Below are positions 35,326 through 44,779 of a stretch of DNA of 53,135 bases, one piece after another. Every line of letters starts with the position of its first letter. The first letter of the stretch is position 1. This DNA comes from Bradyrhizobium viridifuturi (GTDB taxonomy: Bacteria > Pseudomonadota > Alphaproteobacteria > Rhizobiales > Xanthobacteraceae): assembly GCF_001238275.1 (NCBI RefSeq), contig NZ_LGTB01000055.1, positions 1 through 53,135 of the forward strand, read 5' to 3'. A model generated the notes under the pieces. The model had not been told where the DNA came from, did not search any database, and worked only from the letters and a program-made list of their open reading frames with translations. Both the position numbers and the translations under genes were made by a program.

Positions 35326-37827
35326 ATGCGCCTGCTCGTGCGGTTTTTGGGTTTCCTGTTCGCCGCTGGAACCGTCGTGTTCCTGGTCGGAGTCGCAGCC
35401 GTCGCCGGCGCCATCTGGCATTTCTCCAAGGATCTGCCCGATTACTCGCAGCTGCAGGACTACGAGCCTCCGGTGATGACCCGCGTGCACGCCTCTGACG
35501 GCGCGCTGCTCGGCGAATATTCCAAGGAGCGCCGGCTCTATCTGCCGATCCAGGCGGTGCCGAAGCTCGTGATCAACGCGTTCCTCGCCGCCGAGGACAA
35601 GAACTTCTACGAGCATGGCGGCATCGACTACCAGGGCATGGCGCGCGCTGCGATCCTCTACGCACAGAACTACGGCTCCAATCGTCGCCCGCAGGGCGCC
35701 TCGACCATCACCCAGCAGGTCGCCAAGAACTTCCTGCTGACCAACGAGGTCTCGTTCGCGCGCAAGATCAAGGAAGCCTTGCTGGCGATGCGCATCGAGC
35801 GCGCCTATTCCAAGGACCGCATCCTCGAGCTCTATCTCAACGAAATCTATCTCGGGCTCGGTGCCTACGGCATCGCGGCGGCGTCGTTGGTCTACTTCGA
35901 CAAATCGGTCAACGAGCTGACGATCGCGGAAGCGTCCTATCTTGCCTCGCTGCCGAAGGCGCCGGCCGCGCTGCATCCGGTCCGCAACCGCGACCGCGCC
36001 ATCGAGCGCCGCAACTATGTGATCGACCGCCTGCTGGAGAACGGCTGGATCAAGCAGGCCGATGCCGACAAGGCGCGCAAGGACCCGCTCAACGTCACCA
36101 GCCGCTCGAACGGCGCGCATATCTTCGCCGGCGAGTATTTCGCCGAGGAAGTCCGTCGCGACATTTTCGAGCGCTACGGCGAAAAGAAACTCTACGAGGG
36201 TGGCCTCTCGGTCCGCACTACGCTGGATCCCAAGATCCAGGTGATGGCGCGCAAGACCATGGTTGCAGGTCTCGTCAATTACGACGAGGCGCAGGGCTGG
36301 CGCGGCGCGCTCCACAAGCTCGACATTTCCGGCGACTGGGGCGTCAAGCTCGCCGACGTCAAGTCGCTCTCCGACATCTCGCCGTGGCGGATGGCGGTGG
36401 TGCTGGAGACCAGCGATCAGTCGGCGCGGATCGGCTTCCAGCCGGGCCGCGAGCTCGGCGGCGCGGTCAGCAAGGAGCGGCAGACCGGCATCATCACGAT
36501 CGACGGCGTGCGCTGGGCGAAGACCAAGGGCAAGGCGCCGACGGCGGTGTCGCAGGTGCTGCAGCCGGGCGACGTGATCTATGCCGATCCGCTGGTGACC
36601 AAGGAAGGCACGGCGGTCGAGGGCCAGTATCGCCTGCGGCAGTTGCCCGAGGTCTCCGGCGCGATGGTGGCGATGGATCCGTGGACCGGCCGCGTGCTGG
36701 CGATGGTCGGCGGCTTCTCGTTCGACCAGAGCCAGTTCAACCGGGCGACGCAGGCCTACCGGCAGCCGGGCTCGTCGTTCAAGCCGATCGTGTATTCGTC
36801 GGCGCTGGACAATGGCTATACGCCGTCGACCACGGTGATCGACGCGCCGATCGAGATCGATCAGGGGCAGGGCGCCGGCGTCTGGCGTCCGGAGAACTAT
36901 TCGACCGGCAAGTATTACGGCCCGACCACGCTGCGTAACGCGTTGCAGCGCTCCCTCAACACGGTGACGGTGCGCCTCGCACAGGACATCGGCATGCCGC
37001 TGGTCGGCGAGTATGCAAAACGCTTCGGCGTTTATGACGAGCTGCCGAACTATCTGTCGTATGCGCTCGGGGCCGGCGAAACCACCGTGATGCGCATGGT
37101 CACGGCCTATTCGATGTTCGCCAATGGCGGCCGCCGGGTGAAGCCGACCTTGATCGATCGCATCCAGGATCGCTACGGCCATACCATCTTCAAGCACGAC
37201 ACCCGCGAATGCCGCGGCTGCGACGCGCCCGGCGGCTGGAAGAGCCAGCCGGAGCCGCAGCTGGTCGACCGCCGCGAGCAGGTGCTCGATCCGATGACCG
37301 CCTACCAGATCACCGAGATGATGGAGGGCGTCGTCCAGCGCGGCACCGCGACCGTCGTGAAGGAGGTCGGCAAGCCGATCGCCGGCAAGACCGGCACCAC
37401 CAACGACGAGAAAGACGTCTGGTTCGTCGGCTTCTCGCCGGACCTCGCGGTCGGCGTCTACATGGGCTACGACAAGCCGCGCAATCTCGGCCGCACCGCC
37501 ACCGGTGGTCACGTGGCCGCGCCGATTGCCCGCGACTTCCTCAAGCTTGCGCTCGCCGACAAGCCGCCGACGCCGTTCAAGGTGCCGGCCGGGATCAAGC
37601 TGATCCGCGTCGACGCCAAGACCGGCATGCGCGCCGGCCCGGGCGATGGCGGCAACACCATCCTCGAAGCCTTCAAGCCGGGCACCGCGCCGCCGGAGAA
37701 TTACTCGGTGATCGGGGTCGCCGATGCCGATGGCCGCAGCCCTGCGCCCGGCCCGCAGCCCTCGCAGAGTGGCGGCCAGCCCGACGGCGGCTTCTTCATG
37801 CGCCCGGGAACCGGGGGACTTTACTAG
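35326..37827 (+). CDS. mrcA: penicillin-binding protein 1A (transglycosylase/transpeptidase)
   Basis: An 833-residue bifunctional peptidoglycan synthase anchored in the inner membrane by 'FLFAAGTVVFLVGVAAVAGA'. The GT51 domain (about 50-225) has catalytic E90 in 'FLAAEDKNFYEHGGIDYQGM', then 'RPQGASTITQQVAKNFLL' and 'RILELYLNEIYLGLGAYGI'. An OB-type linker domain follows (about 300-440). The transpeptidase has the S-x-x-K motif S483-S-F-K486 ('QPGSSFKPIVY'), S543-L-N545 and K688-T-G690 ('IAGKTGTTNDEKDVWFVG'). A Cys pair in 'ECRGCDAPGG' sits between the last two. All catalytic residues are present, so the enzyme should be active. The tail is Pro/Gly-rich. Confidence 0.95.
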   Translation: MRLLVRFLGFLFAAGTVVFLVGVAAVAGAIWHFSKDLPDYSQLQDYEPPVMTRVHASDGALLGEYSKERRLYLPIQAVPKLVINAFLAAEDKNFYEHGGIDYQGMARAAILYAQNYGSNRRPQGASTITQQVAKNFLLTNEVSFARKIKEALLAMRIERAYSKDRILELYLNEIYLGLGAYGIAAASLVYFDKSVNELTIAEASYLASLPKAPAALHPVRNRDRAIERRNYVIDRLLENGWIKQADADKARKDPLNVTSRSNGAHIFAGEYFAEEVRRDIFERYGEKKLYEGGLSVRTTLDPKIQVMARKTMVAGLVNYDEAQGWRGALHKLDISGDWGVKLADVKSLSDISPWRMAVVLETSDQSARIGFQPGRELGGAVSKERQTGIITIDGVRWAKTKGKAPTAVSQVLQPGDVIYADPLVTKEGTAVEGQYRLRQLPEVSGAMVAMDPWTGRVLAMVGGFSFDQSQFNRATQAYRQPGSSFKPIVYSSALDNGYTPSTTVIDAPIEIDQGQGAGVWRPENYSTGKYYGPTTLRNALQRSLNTVTVRLAQDIGMPLVGEYAKRFGVYDELPNYLSYALGAGETTVMRMVTAYSMFANGGRRVKPTLIDRIQDRYGHTIFKHDTRECRGCDAPGGWKSQPEPQLVDRREQVLDPMTAYQITEMMEGVVQRGTATVVKEVGKPIAGKTGTTNDEKDVWFVGFSPDLAVGVYMGYDKPRNLGRTATGGHVAAPIARDFLKLALADKPPTPFKVPAGIKLIRVDAKTGMRAGPGDGGNTILEAFKPGTAPPENYSVIGVADADGRSPAPGPQPSQSGGQPDGGFFMRPGTGGLY

Positions 37828-37925
37828 GGCGTTTTCGCGCGAAGCGGACACCGGCTCGTCTGAAGAACAGCCGTCAAAACAAAACGCTAGAGAGCCCCGT
37901 TCCGATGCAATCGTGGAAATGGCTC
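37827..37925. repeat. dispersed intergenic repeat of the Bradyrhizobium type
   Basis: Begins at the PBP1A stop with AGGGCGTTTTCGCGCGAAG, runs through GGACACCGG and CGTCAAAACAAAACGCTAGA and ends in an imperfect hairpin with arms GAGCC and GGCTC. I recognise this sequence pattern as a recurrent intergenic element in Bradyrhizobium and relatives; only one copy is present in this window, so dispersal cannot be shown here. It may double as the mrcA terminator. Confidence 0.45.
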
Positions 37926-38033
37926 CAGCAGCCTACGAACGCAAATCGCCGGGATAGTGCGGCCAAGCCGATTGCGCTTTGCCGCGCCGCTCGCTACATC
38001 CCCCGGAACCTTTTCGCCAACACCTGAAAGACC

Positions 38034-39165
38034 ATGCGCGCGGAAATCGAACGCCTTGTTGAAGAGATCAAGCAGTCAGTCGGGCTGCTGAGGAGGCATC
38101 TTTGACGTCGAACAATCGACGGCACGCCTCGCTGAGCTGAACAAGCTCGCAGAAGATTCCAATCTCTGGAACGATCCCCAGAAGGCCCAGCGGCTGATGC
38201 AGGAGCGCACCTCGTTGGAGGACGCGCTCTCGGGCATCGGCAAGGTCGAGCGCGAGCTCGAGGATCAGGTCGGCATGATCGAGCTCGGCGAGGCCGAGAA
38301 CGACGCCGGCGTGGTCGCTGAAGCCGAGAAGGCGCTCAAGGACCTCAAGAAGGAGGTTGCCCGGCGCGAGCTGGAAGCGCTGCTCTCGGGCGAGGCCGAC
38401 AAGTTCGATTCCTATCTCGAGGTCCATGCCGGCGCCGGCGGCACCGAGAGCCAGGACTGGGCGCAGATGCTGCTGCGCATGTACACGCGCTGGGCGGAGA
38501 AGCACGGCTTCAAGATCGAGTTCCTCGAAGAGTCCCAGGGCGAAGAGGCCGGCATCAAGTCCGCCACGATCCAGATCTCCGGCCATAATGCCTATGGCTG
38601 GCTGAAGACCGAGGCCGGCGTGCACCGCCTAGTGCGCATCTCGCCGTTCGATTCCAATGCGCGGCGGCATACCTCGTTCTCGTCGGTGCAGATTTTCCCT
38701 GTGATCGACGACAGCATCAAGATCGAGATCAAGGAGTCCGACGTCCGCACCGACACAATGCGGTCGGGCGGCGCCGGCGGTCAGCACGTCAACAAGACCG
38801 AGTCGGCGGTGCGCCTCACGCACATTCCGACCGGCATCGCCGTGGTCTGCCAGGCCGGCCGCTCCCAGCACAAGAACCGGGCGCAGGCCTGGGACATGCT
38901 GCGTGCGCGGCTTTACGAGATCGAGCTGAAGAAGCGCGAGGAGCAGGCGGCTGCCGATCAGGCCGCCAAGACCGACATCGGCTGGGGTCACCAGATCCGC
39001 TCCTATGTGCTGCAGCCCTATCAGATGGTGAAGGATTTGCGCACCGGCGTGCAGACCTCCGACACCTCTGGGGTGCTCGACGGCGATCTCGATGAATTCA
39101 TGGCGGCGACCCTGGCGCAACGTGCCTTCGGCACCGGGCCCGGCTCCGTCGAGGATGTGGATTAG
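38034..39165 (+). CDS. prfB: peptide chain release factor 2, programmed +1 frameshift
   Basis: RF2 reads UGA and UAA stops and releases the nascent chain. The gene opens with 23 codons ('RAEIERLVEEIKQSVGLLRR' then HL) ending at an in-frame TGA (38103-38105); +1 frameshifting continues as 'DVEQSTARLAELNKLAEDSN'. Total length is 376 residues. The codon-recognition motif is S203-P-F205 in 'VRISPFDSNARRHTSF' and the catalytic G248-G-Q250 is in 'SGGAGGQHVNKTESAV'; the 45-residue spacing between them equals that of E. coli RF2. The HIBADH-like gene starts 3 bp after the stop, so the two are probably co-transcribed. Confidence 0.96.
38091..38106 (+). promoter_or_regulatory. prfB programmed frameshift site
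   Basis: AGGAGG-CAT-CTT-TGA-C: an internal Shine-Dalgarno-like AGGAGG (38091-38096), one codon, the slippery CTT, the TGA stop and the following C. When RF2 is scarce the ribosome pauses at the poor-context TGAC and slips +1, making RF2; this is the classical autoregulation. The distance from AGGAGG to the slippery codon (3 nt) matches other bacteria. Confidence 0.95.
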
Positions 39166-39168
39166 CCC

Positions 39169-40038
39169 ATGCCGCGCGTCGCTTTCATCGGATTGGGACG
39201 CATGGGCCACGGGATGGCGGCCCGCTACCTCGATGCCGGCTTCACGGTTGCGGTGTGGAACCGCAGCAAGGCCAAGGCCGAGGACCTGATCGCCCGCGGC
39301 GCGCTGTGGGCGACCTCGCCGGAGGATGCGGCGATCGATGCTGATGCCGTCGTGACCATGGTCGCGGACGATGAGGCATCGCGCGCCGTCTGGCTGACCA
39401 GGGATGGTGCCGCCGCCACGATGAAGGCCGGCACGCTCGCAATCGAGTGCTCCACGGTCTCCTATCAGCACACGCTCGATATGGCGCGCGAACTGCAGAG
39501 CCGCGGCCTGATCTACATCGATTGCCCCGTCACCGGCCTGCCGGAAGCGGCAGCCGCCGGTAAGCTGACGCTGCTGGTGGGCGCAGACAGTGCCGACCTC
39601 GACAAGGCACGGCCGTTCCTCGCGCCGATCGGCAGCACGATCCGCCATTTCGGCGCGGTCGGCACCGGCACCGTGTTCAAGCTGATCAACAACCTGATCG
39701 GCGCGGTGCAGATCGCGAGCCTCGCCGAGGGCGTTGCGATCGCCGAGCAGGCCGGTCTCGACATGAAATTGGTCGCCGAAGCGCTCGGGACCGGCGCGAT
39801 CGCCAGCCCGCAGGTGATCCGCCACAGCAAGCGGATGGTCGAGCGCAATTTCTCCGGCGCATCCTTCACTGCGGCGCTGCGCCACAAGGATGCGGAATAT
39901 GCCGTGCGGCTCGCCGAGACGCTGCTGCCCGGCGTGCCCGTGAGCCGCGCCGCGCTCGCCGCCTACGACAAGGCGAGGGCTCATGCCCCCGACGGCGACG
40001 AAGGCCAGATGATCGAGATCGTGTCGCGGCCGAAATAG
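39169..40038 (+). CDS. NAD(P)-dependent beta-hydroxyacid dehydrogenase (HIBADH family)
   Basis: A 289-residue oxidoreductase. The Rossmann motif is at the start ('VAFIGLGRMGHGMAARYLDA'), followed by 'VWNRSKAKAED', an Arg/Ser-bearing loop that suggests NADP preference. The substrate motif is 'YIDCPVTGLPEAAAAGKLTL' (usually DAPVSGG; here CPVTGLP is a variant), and the catalytic Lys is in 'TVFKLINNLIGAVQIASLAE'. Family members act on 3-hydroxyisobutyrate, tartronate semialdehyde, 6-phosphogluconate-like acids or succinic semialdehyde; the substrate cannot be decided. Starts 3 bp after prfB. Confidence 0.85.
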   Translation: MPRVAFIGLGRMGHGMAARYLDAGFTVAVWNRSKAKAEDLIARGALWATSPEDAAIDADAVVTMVADDEASRAVWLTRDGAAATMKAGTLAIECSTVSYQHTLDMARELQSRGLIYIDCPVTGLPEAAAAGKLTLLVGADSADLDKARPFLAPIGSTIRHFGAVGTGTVFKLINNLIGAVQIASLAEGVAIAEQAGLDMKLVAEALGTGAIASPQVIRHSKRMVERNFSGASFTAALRHKDAEYAVRLAETLLPGVPVSRAALAAYDKARAHAPDGDEGQMIEIVSRPK

Positions 40039-40122
40039 GCAGGGCCGCCATTCACGGAAATCGGGTGGGAATTGTCGCGGCGTCGCGTTAGTCAGCTGTG
40101 CCCGCGCTGACGAGAGCCCGAC

Positions 40123-41058
40123 ATGCCTTCCACCGACAGCAGGATCGATCGCCGCGACTGGGGCCTGCTTGGCCTGCTGTCGGTGCTCTGGGGCGGCTCG
40201 TTCTTCTTCAACGGCGTGATCCTGCGCGAATTGCCGCCGCTGACGCTGGTGCTGCTGCGCGTCATGCTCGGCGCGATCATCCTGCTGCCGCTGCTGCGAG
40301 CCGCGAAGATCGAATTCCCGCGCGGCGCCTCCGCCTGGGCGCCGTTCTTCGCGATGGGGCTGTTCAACAACGTGCTGCCGTTCTCGCTGATCGTGTTCGG
40401 GCAGACCTATATTCCGAGCGGGCTGGCTTCGATCCTCAACGCGACGACCCCGCTGTTCGCGGTGATCATCATGGCAACGGCCGGCGAGGAGAGGCTGCAG
40501 GCGCGCCGCGTCGCGGGCGTGGTGGTCGGACTCATCGGGGTCGCGATCCTGCACGGCGATGCACTCGGCTTCGAGAGCCGCCAGGGCATCGGCATCCTGC
40601 TGTGCCTCGCCGGCGCCTTCAGCTACGGCATCGCGGCGCTGGTCGGGCGGCGGCTGCCACAGCGCGTGCCGCCGCTCGGCACGGCGACATTCCAGATGAT
40701 GACATCGGCAGTGATGATGGCGCCGATCGCCGCCGTGGCCGATCGGCCCTGGCTGCTGCCGATGCCGCATTCGACCACGTGGCTCGCCGTGCTTGGGCTC
40801 GCGGCACTGTCGACGGCGCTGGCCTACATCGTGTTCTTTCAGATCCTGCAGCGCTCCGGCGCGACCAATGTGATGCTGGTGACGCTGCTGATTCCAGTCA
40901 CCGCGATGCTGCTCGGCTACCTCGTCCTCGGCGAGCCGATCGCGCTGCGCGAGATCATCGGCGCGCTCGTGATCTCAAGCGCGCTGCTGCTGATCGACGG
41001 GCGTGTGCTGAGCTGGTTCAGCCGCGCGCCTGCTTCCACGCCGCATACCATCCGGTAA
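40123..41058 (+). CDS. EamA-family (DMT superfamily) transporter
   Basis: A 311-residue inner-membrane protein with ten predicted helices in two EamA repeats (about 10-145 and 160-295). Repeat one starts 'WGLLGLLSVLWGGSFFFNGV' and has the typical 'LVLLRVMLGAIILLPLL'; repeat two ends 'LLIPVTAMLLGYLVLGEPIA', where the GE(x)P motif is a hallmark of the family. Members export or import metabolites such as amino acids; the substrate cannot be inferred. The last 41 bp overlap, tail to tail, the end of the carbamoyltransferase gene. Confidence 0.87.
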   Translation: MPSTDSRIDRRDWGLLGLLSVLWGGSFFFNGVILRELPPLTLVLLRVMLGAIILLPLLRAAKIEFPRGASAWAPFFAMGLFNNVLPFSLIVFGQTYIPSGLASILNATTPLFAVIIMATAGEERLQARRVAGVVVGLIGVAILHGDALGFESRQGIGILLCLAGAFSYGIAALVGRRLPQRVPPLGTATFQMMTSAVMMAPIAAVADRPWLLPMPHSTTWLAVLGLAALSTALAYIVFFQILQRSGATNVMLVTLLIPVTAMLLGYLVLGEPIALREIIGALVISSALLLIDGRVLSWFSRAPASTPHTIR

Positions 41059-43170
41059 AGCGTCCGCTGTCGCGCTCGCCGCCGTGCCAGGCGGCATAGG
41101 CGGTGCCGTCATCGGCGACCAGCACCACGGCATCGAGGCCCTTGGAGCGGCGCAGCGTGTCCATCGCCTGCGCCGGGGTCTGCGCGATCGGGCCTGCGAC
41201 GTTGAACGACGTGTTGACCGACATTTCGACGCCGATATGGCGGCCGAGCGCCTTCAGATAGGCGTAGGTGAGGGGATCGTCGGCCTCGCGCACGATCTGG
41301 ATGCGGCCGGTGCCGTCGGCGTGAACCACGGCCGGAATTCTGGCCCGCGCTTCCGGCTTCGAATGCGCCGTGAGCACCATGTAGTTGTAGGCGTTGTAGT
41401 CGCCGTCGGATGCGCCGTCTTCCAGCTCGAAATAATCGCGTGCGGCTTCAAGCGTCGCCATCGGCGCCAGCGGCCGGATCGCCTCGCGGTACTTGACGCG
41501 CTCGTTGAGCCGCTCGCGCACCTCGGCATCGCAGGGGTTGGCGAGTATCGAGCGATGGCCGAGCGCGCGCGGGCCGGTCTCGGCCGCGCCCTGATAGATC
41601 GCTATCACGCCGCCCTGCGCCACCATGCTCGCCATCAGATCCGCAACCGCATCGCGCCCCTCCGACGTTGCGACGTTGCCGATCGCGGTCGAGGCTATGT
41701 CGTCGGCGTTGAGCGCCTCGGTGATGTCGGCGTTCGAGGGCGGCAGGCCGCAATAGAACGCATGCGACAGCGGCGCGCCGCGCGGCGCTCCCGCCATATG
41801 CGCAAACAGCCATGCGGCGCCGATCGGCACGCCGGGATCGCCGGGCACCGGTGGGACCCACATGTGCAGCCGCGTCTTGCGCTGCTGCGCGCGTCGAACC
41901 ACGCTTCGTCAAAATGCTCGAGCAGCCGCATGTTGCCGAGCGCGTTCAGCGCCACGCCGCCGGTCAGCACCAGGCGATCGGTGCCGGTGATGCGCAAGAG
42001 GTGATCGATGACATGGATCATCGCATCCTCGAACACCAGCTGCGTCGCGGCGGCCTTGTCGACGCGATCCTTGGTGTCGGGGCGGTGATTGATGTCCTCG
42101 ACGCGCAGCACGGCGTCGGGATTCCAGAGCTGATCGGGTCGCAGCGGCGGACCGAGGATGTCGATCAACGGCTGCTTGTACGGATTGTCGGCGGGATCGG
42201 CATACCAATTGGCCATCGCACGATTGAGCTGCACGCTGCCGTCGGGGCCGAGCTGCAGCACGTCCTTCAATCGCTGATAGTACGGATTGGTGGCGCGGTT
42301 CATGTCGCCCCAGGCGGCGGCGCCCATGTAGCGGCCCTCGCTGGAGAGCCAGGTCCAGCCGCCCTGGCTCGACGAGATCACGGTGTAGAAGGCGCCGAGC
42401 GAATCGAACAGGCTTTCGTTGCAATAGAGCTGCTCCATCTCGCCGTTCTCGGCGACATAGAGCGAGATCGAGCCGAGATCGCCGGTGCCGTCGAGCACCG
42501 CGATCGCGACGCGCTCGCGCAGATCGGCGAACGGCGAGGCGGTGAACGAGTACCAGGCGTGATTGTCGTGATGCGGCATGCAGATCAGCGGCAGTTGCTC
42601 GCCGAGCCCGTACATCCTGCCGAGCCTGCGCGAGATGCGCCGCACCTGGTCCATCTGTCGCAGGTTGATGGCGGGCGCGATCGGCGCGCGCAGCAATTTG
42701 ATGCTGGCCGGCGCTTCCTCGAGCGAGGTGCGGATCAGCATCGACAGCAGTGCCGGATAGTCCCATGTCGTGACGAAGGCCGCGATGTCGCCGATGTCGC
42801 GGCCCATGCGCTGCAGCACCTTGCGCATATCCTCGAGCGCGTATTGCGGAAACTCGTTGGTATGTTTGTTTCCGGAAAAGCGCTCTTCCTCGTTGTTGAC
42901 GATCAGGCGCGGGCCGTCCTTCTGGGTGACCTCGACCAGCGCGACGCCGGTGTTGTGCGTGCCGGGGCAGGCGAGGCCCGCGATATAGACGGTCTCGCCG
43001 CGCTGCAGCCTTTCGCGGATCGAGGCGATCGTGGCTTGCGCGAACTCGCCATTGACCTTGTGCAGGCCGCGACCAGCCAGCGCACGTTCGCTGAAGCGGC
43101 GCGTGATTTCATAGCCCGCAGCCGCAATACGCGGATGCCGCGGACCGGTACGAATGTCCGGTTTACGCAA
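41018..43170 (-). CDS. carbamoyltransferase, NodU/CmcH family, frame broken once
   Basis: About 717 residues when repaired. The N-terminal YrdC/Kae1-like domain has 'VYIAGLACPGTHNTGVALVE' and 'VNNEEERFSGNKHTNEFPQY', the metal/ATP motif 'CMPHHDNHAWYSF' and 'AVLDGTGDLGSISLYV'. The C-terminal domain has 'RLVLTGGVALNALGNMRLLE' and then, after the frame break, 'RLHMWVPPVPGDPGVPIGAA' and 'TGPRALGHRSILANPCDAEV', ending in 'EMSVNTSFNVAGPIAQTPAQ'. The frame is lost after 'EAWFDARSS' (one base missing at about 41879-41881). The family transfers carbamoyl from carbamoyl phosphate to a hydroxyl, for instance on Nod factors, antibiotics or glycans. The TTG start at 43170 has a GAGG site. The acceptor is unknown; a glycan or polysaccharide is plausible given the export operon 1.6 kb away. 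Confidence 0.85.
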
Positions 43171-43329
43171 TCAGAACGCCTCGACTCGTGATCCCCAGAT
43201 CGACCTTCAATCATAAATAGCGCCAGGCAACAATGCCGTTTCGCCCAACGGAAAAACCCGGCGCTTGCCAGCGTATGCGTCTCTTGCGAGACTTGCCGTC
43301 AAAACCACGACAAAAATCGGGAGAAAACG

Positions 43330-44565
43330 ATGCCGGCTCGTTCTGGATATATTGGCGCAATCGCGGCCTTCGCAAGTGTGGCGCTGCTCGCGACCTCGGC
43401 CCACGCCCAGAAGAAATACGATCCCGGCGTGACCGATACCGAAATCAAGATCGGGAACATCATGCCCTATAGCGGCCCGGCGTCGTCCTACGGCGTGATC
43501 GGCAAGACCGAGGCCGCGTTCTTCAAGATGATCAACGAACAGGGCGGCATCAACGGCCGCAAGATCAACTTCATCAGCTACGACGATGCCTATTCGCCGC
43601 CCAAGGCGATCGAGCAGGCGCGCAAGCTGGTCGAGAGCGACGAGGTGCTGCTGATCTTCCAGGCGCTCGGCACGCCGTCCAATTCGGCAATCATGAAATA
43701 CATGAATGCCAAGAAGGTGCCGCAATTGTTCGTCGCCTCCGGCGGCACCAAGTTCGGCGACCCCAAGAATTTCCCCTGGACGATGGGCTTTCAGCCCAAC
43801 TACCAGAGCGAGGGGCGCATCTATGCGAAATACATTCGCGACAAGTTTCCAAACGGCAAGATCGCGGTGTTCTGGCAGAACGACGATGCCGGCAAGGATC
43901 AGTTCAAGGGCCTGAAGGACGGGCTCGGCGACAAGGCGGGCATGATCATCGCCGACAAGTCCTACGAGGTCTCCGATCCCTCGATCGATTCGCAGATCGT
44001 CGCGCTGCACGATTCCGGCGCCGACATCTTCTTTTCATGGGCGGCGCCGAAGGGATCGGCGCAGGCGATTCGCAAGGTCGGCGAACTCGGCTGGAAGCCG
44101 AAATTCTTCCTCGCCAACACCGCGACCTCGGTCGCCTCGGTCTTGAAGCCGGCGGGGCTCGAATATTCCAAGGACATCATCTCGACGGCCTATCTGAAGG
44201 ACCCGACCGATCCGACCTGGGACAAGGATCCTCCCGTCGTGAAATGGCGCGCGTTCATGGACAAATATTATCCCGACGGCGACAAGGGCAACGCCAACAA
44301 CCTCTATGGCTATGTGCAGGCCGAGGCCATGGTGCAGGTGCTGAAGCAGTGCGGCGACAATCTGACGCGCGAGAACGTGATGAAGCAGGCCGCCAATTTG
44401 AAGAACTTCCACTCCGACCTGATGCTGCCGGGCGTCATGGTCAACACCTCGCCGGACGACTACTTCCCGATCGAGCAGATGCAGTTGATGCGGTTCAACG
44501 GCGAGGCTTGGGAGCTGTTCGGCGACGTCATCACGGGCGAGGTAGGTCACGACGCGACACGGTAG
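43330..44565 (+). CDS. Liv-type ABC transporter substrate-binding protein
   Basis: A 411-residue periplasmic binding protein (Peripla_BP_6). Signal peptide 'GAIAAFASVALLATSAHAQ' (residues about 8-26). The mature part starts 'KKYDPGVTDTEIKIGNIMPY', followed by 'GPASSYGVIGKTEAAFFKMI', the hinge-proximal 'GTPSNSAIMKYMNAKKVPQL', 'VFWQNDDAGKDQFKGLKDGL' and the late 'NNLYGYVQAEAMVQVLKQCG'. These proteins bind branched-chain amino acids, amides, urea or aromatic acids. No permease or ATPase gene (livHMGF) adjoins it, so it is an orphan whose partner complex is elsewhere. It is divergent from the carbamoyltransferase gene with 159 bp between. Confidence 0.9.
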   Translation: MPARSGYIGAIAAFASVALLATSAHAQKKYDPGVTDTEIKIGNIMPYSGPASSYGVIGKTEAAFFKMINEQGGINGRKINFISYDDAYSPPKAIEQARKLVESDEVLLIFQALGTPSNSAIMKYMNAKKVPQLFVASGGTKFGDPKNFPWTMGFQPNYQSEGRIYAKYIRDKFPNGKIAVFWQNDDAGKDQFKGLKDGLGDKAGMIIADKSYEVSDPSIDSQIVALHDSGADIFFSWAAPKGSAQAIRKVGELGWKPKFFLANTATSVASVLKPAGLEYSKDIISTAYLKDPTDPTWDKDPPVVKWRAFMDKYYPDGDKGNANNLYGYVQAEAMVQVLKQCGDNLTRENVMKQAANLKNFHSDLMLPGVMVNTSPDDYFPIEQMQLMRFNGEAWELFGDVITGEVGHDATR

Positions 44566-44609
44566 GAGCTCGCTCCTGAGAAGGACCCGGCTCGCGCCGA
44601 CACACCGCT

Positions 44610-44741
44610 GTCGTCCCTGCGAAAGCAGGGACCCATAGCCACAGGCGCGTGTTATTGAAGTGAGCTGGGACTCCAGCGCTGTGCAACAACAGCCATTTGT
44701 GGTTATGGGTCCCGGGTCGCGCTTCGCTTGCCCGGGACGAC
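44610..44741. repeat. palindromic REP/MITE-like element, 132 bp
   Basis: Ends in terminal inverted repeats GTCGTCCC (44610-44617) and GGGACGAC (44734-44741). Each end folds: GTCCCTGC-GAAA-GCAGGGAC at 44613-44632 and GTCCCGGG...CCCGGGAC at 44709-44738. Just inside, ACCCATAGCCACA (44631-44643) pairs with TGTGGTTATGGGT (44698-44710, one G.T pair), and a small GCTGG/CCAGC hairpin sits in the middle, so the whole unit can fold into a large cruciform. It lies between two convergent genes, the usual place for such elements. Confidence 0.75.
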
Positions 44742-44779
44742 ATCGAGCTTGTTGCGCGGTCGTGGGTTCAAGGCGCAGG

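Noticed and set aside
34957..37851. A 964-codon open frame antisense to the PBP1A gene
   Set aside because: Arg/Ala/Asp/His-rich composition typical of the complement of a GC-rich gene; PBP1A on the other strand has all catalytic motifs.
38097..38106. Another sequencing-error frame break in prfB
   Set aside because: The AGGAGG, CTT, TGA, C context is the conserved programmed frameshift site.
38629..40770. A 713-codon open frame antisense to prfB, the HIBADH-like gene and the EamA gene
   Set aside because: It spans three recognised genes on the opposite strand and shows no domain-like sequence.
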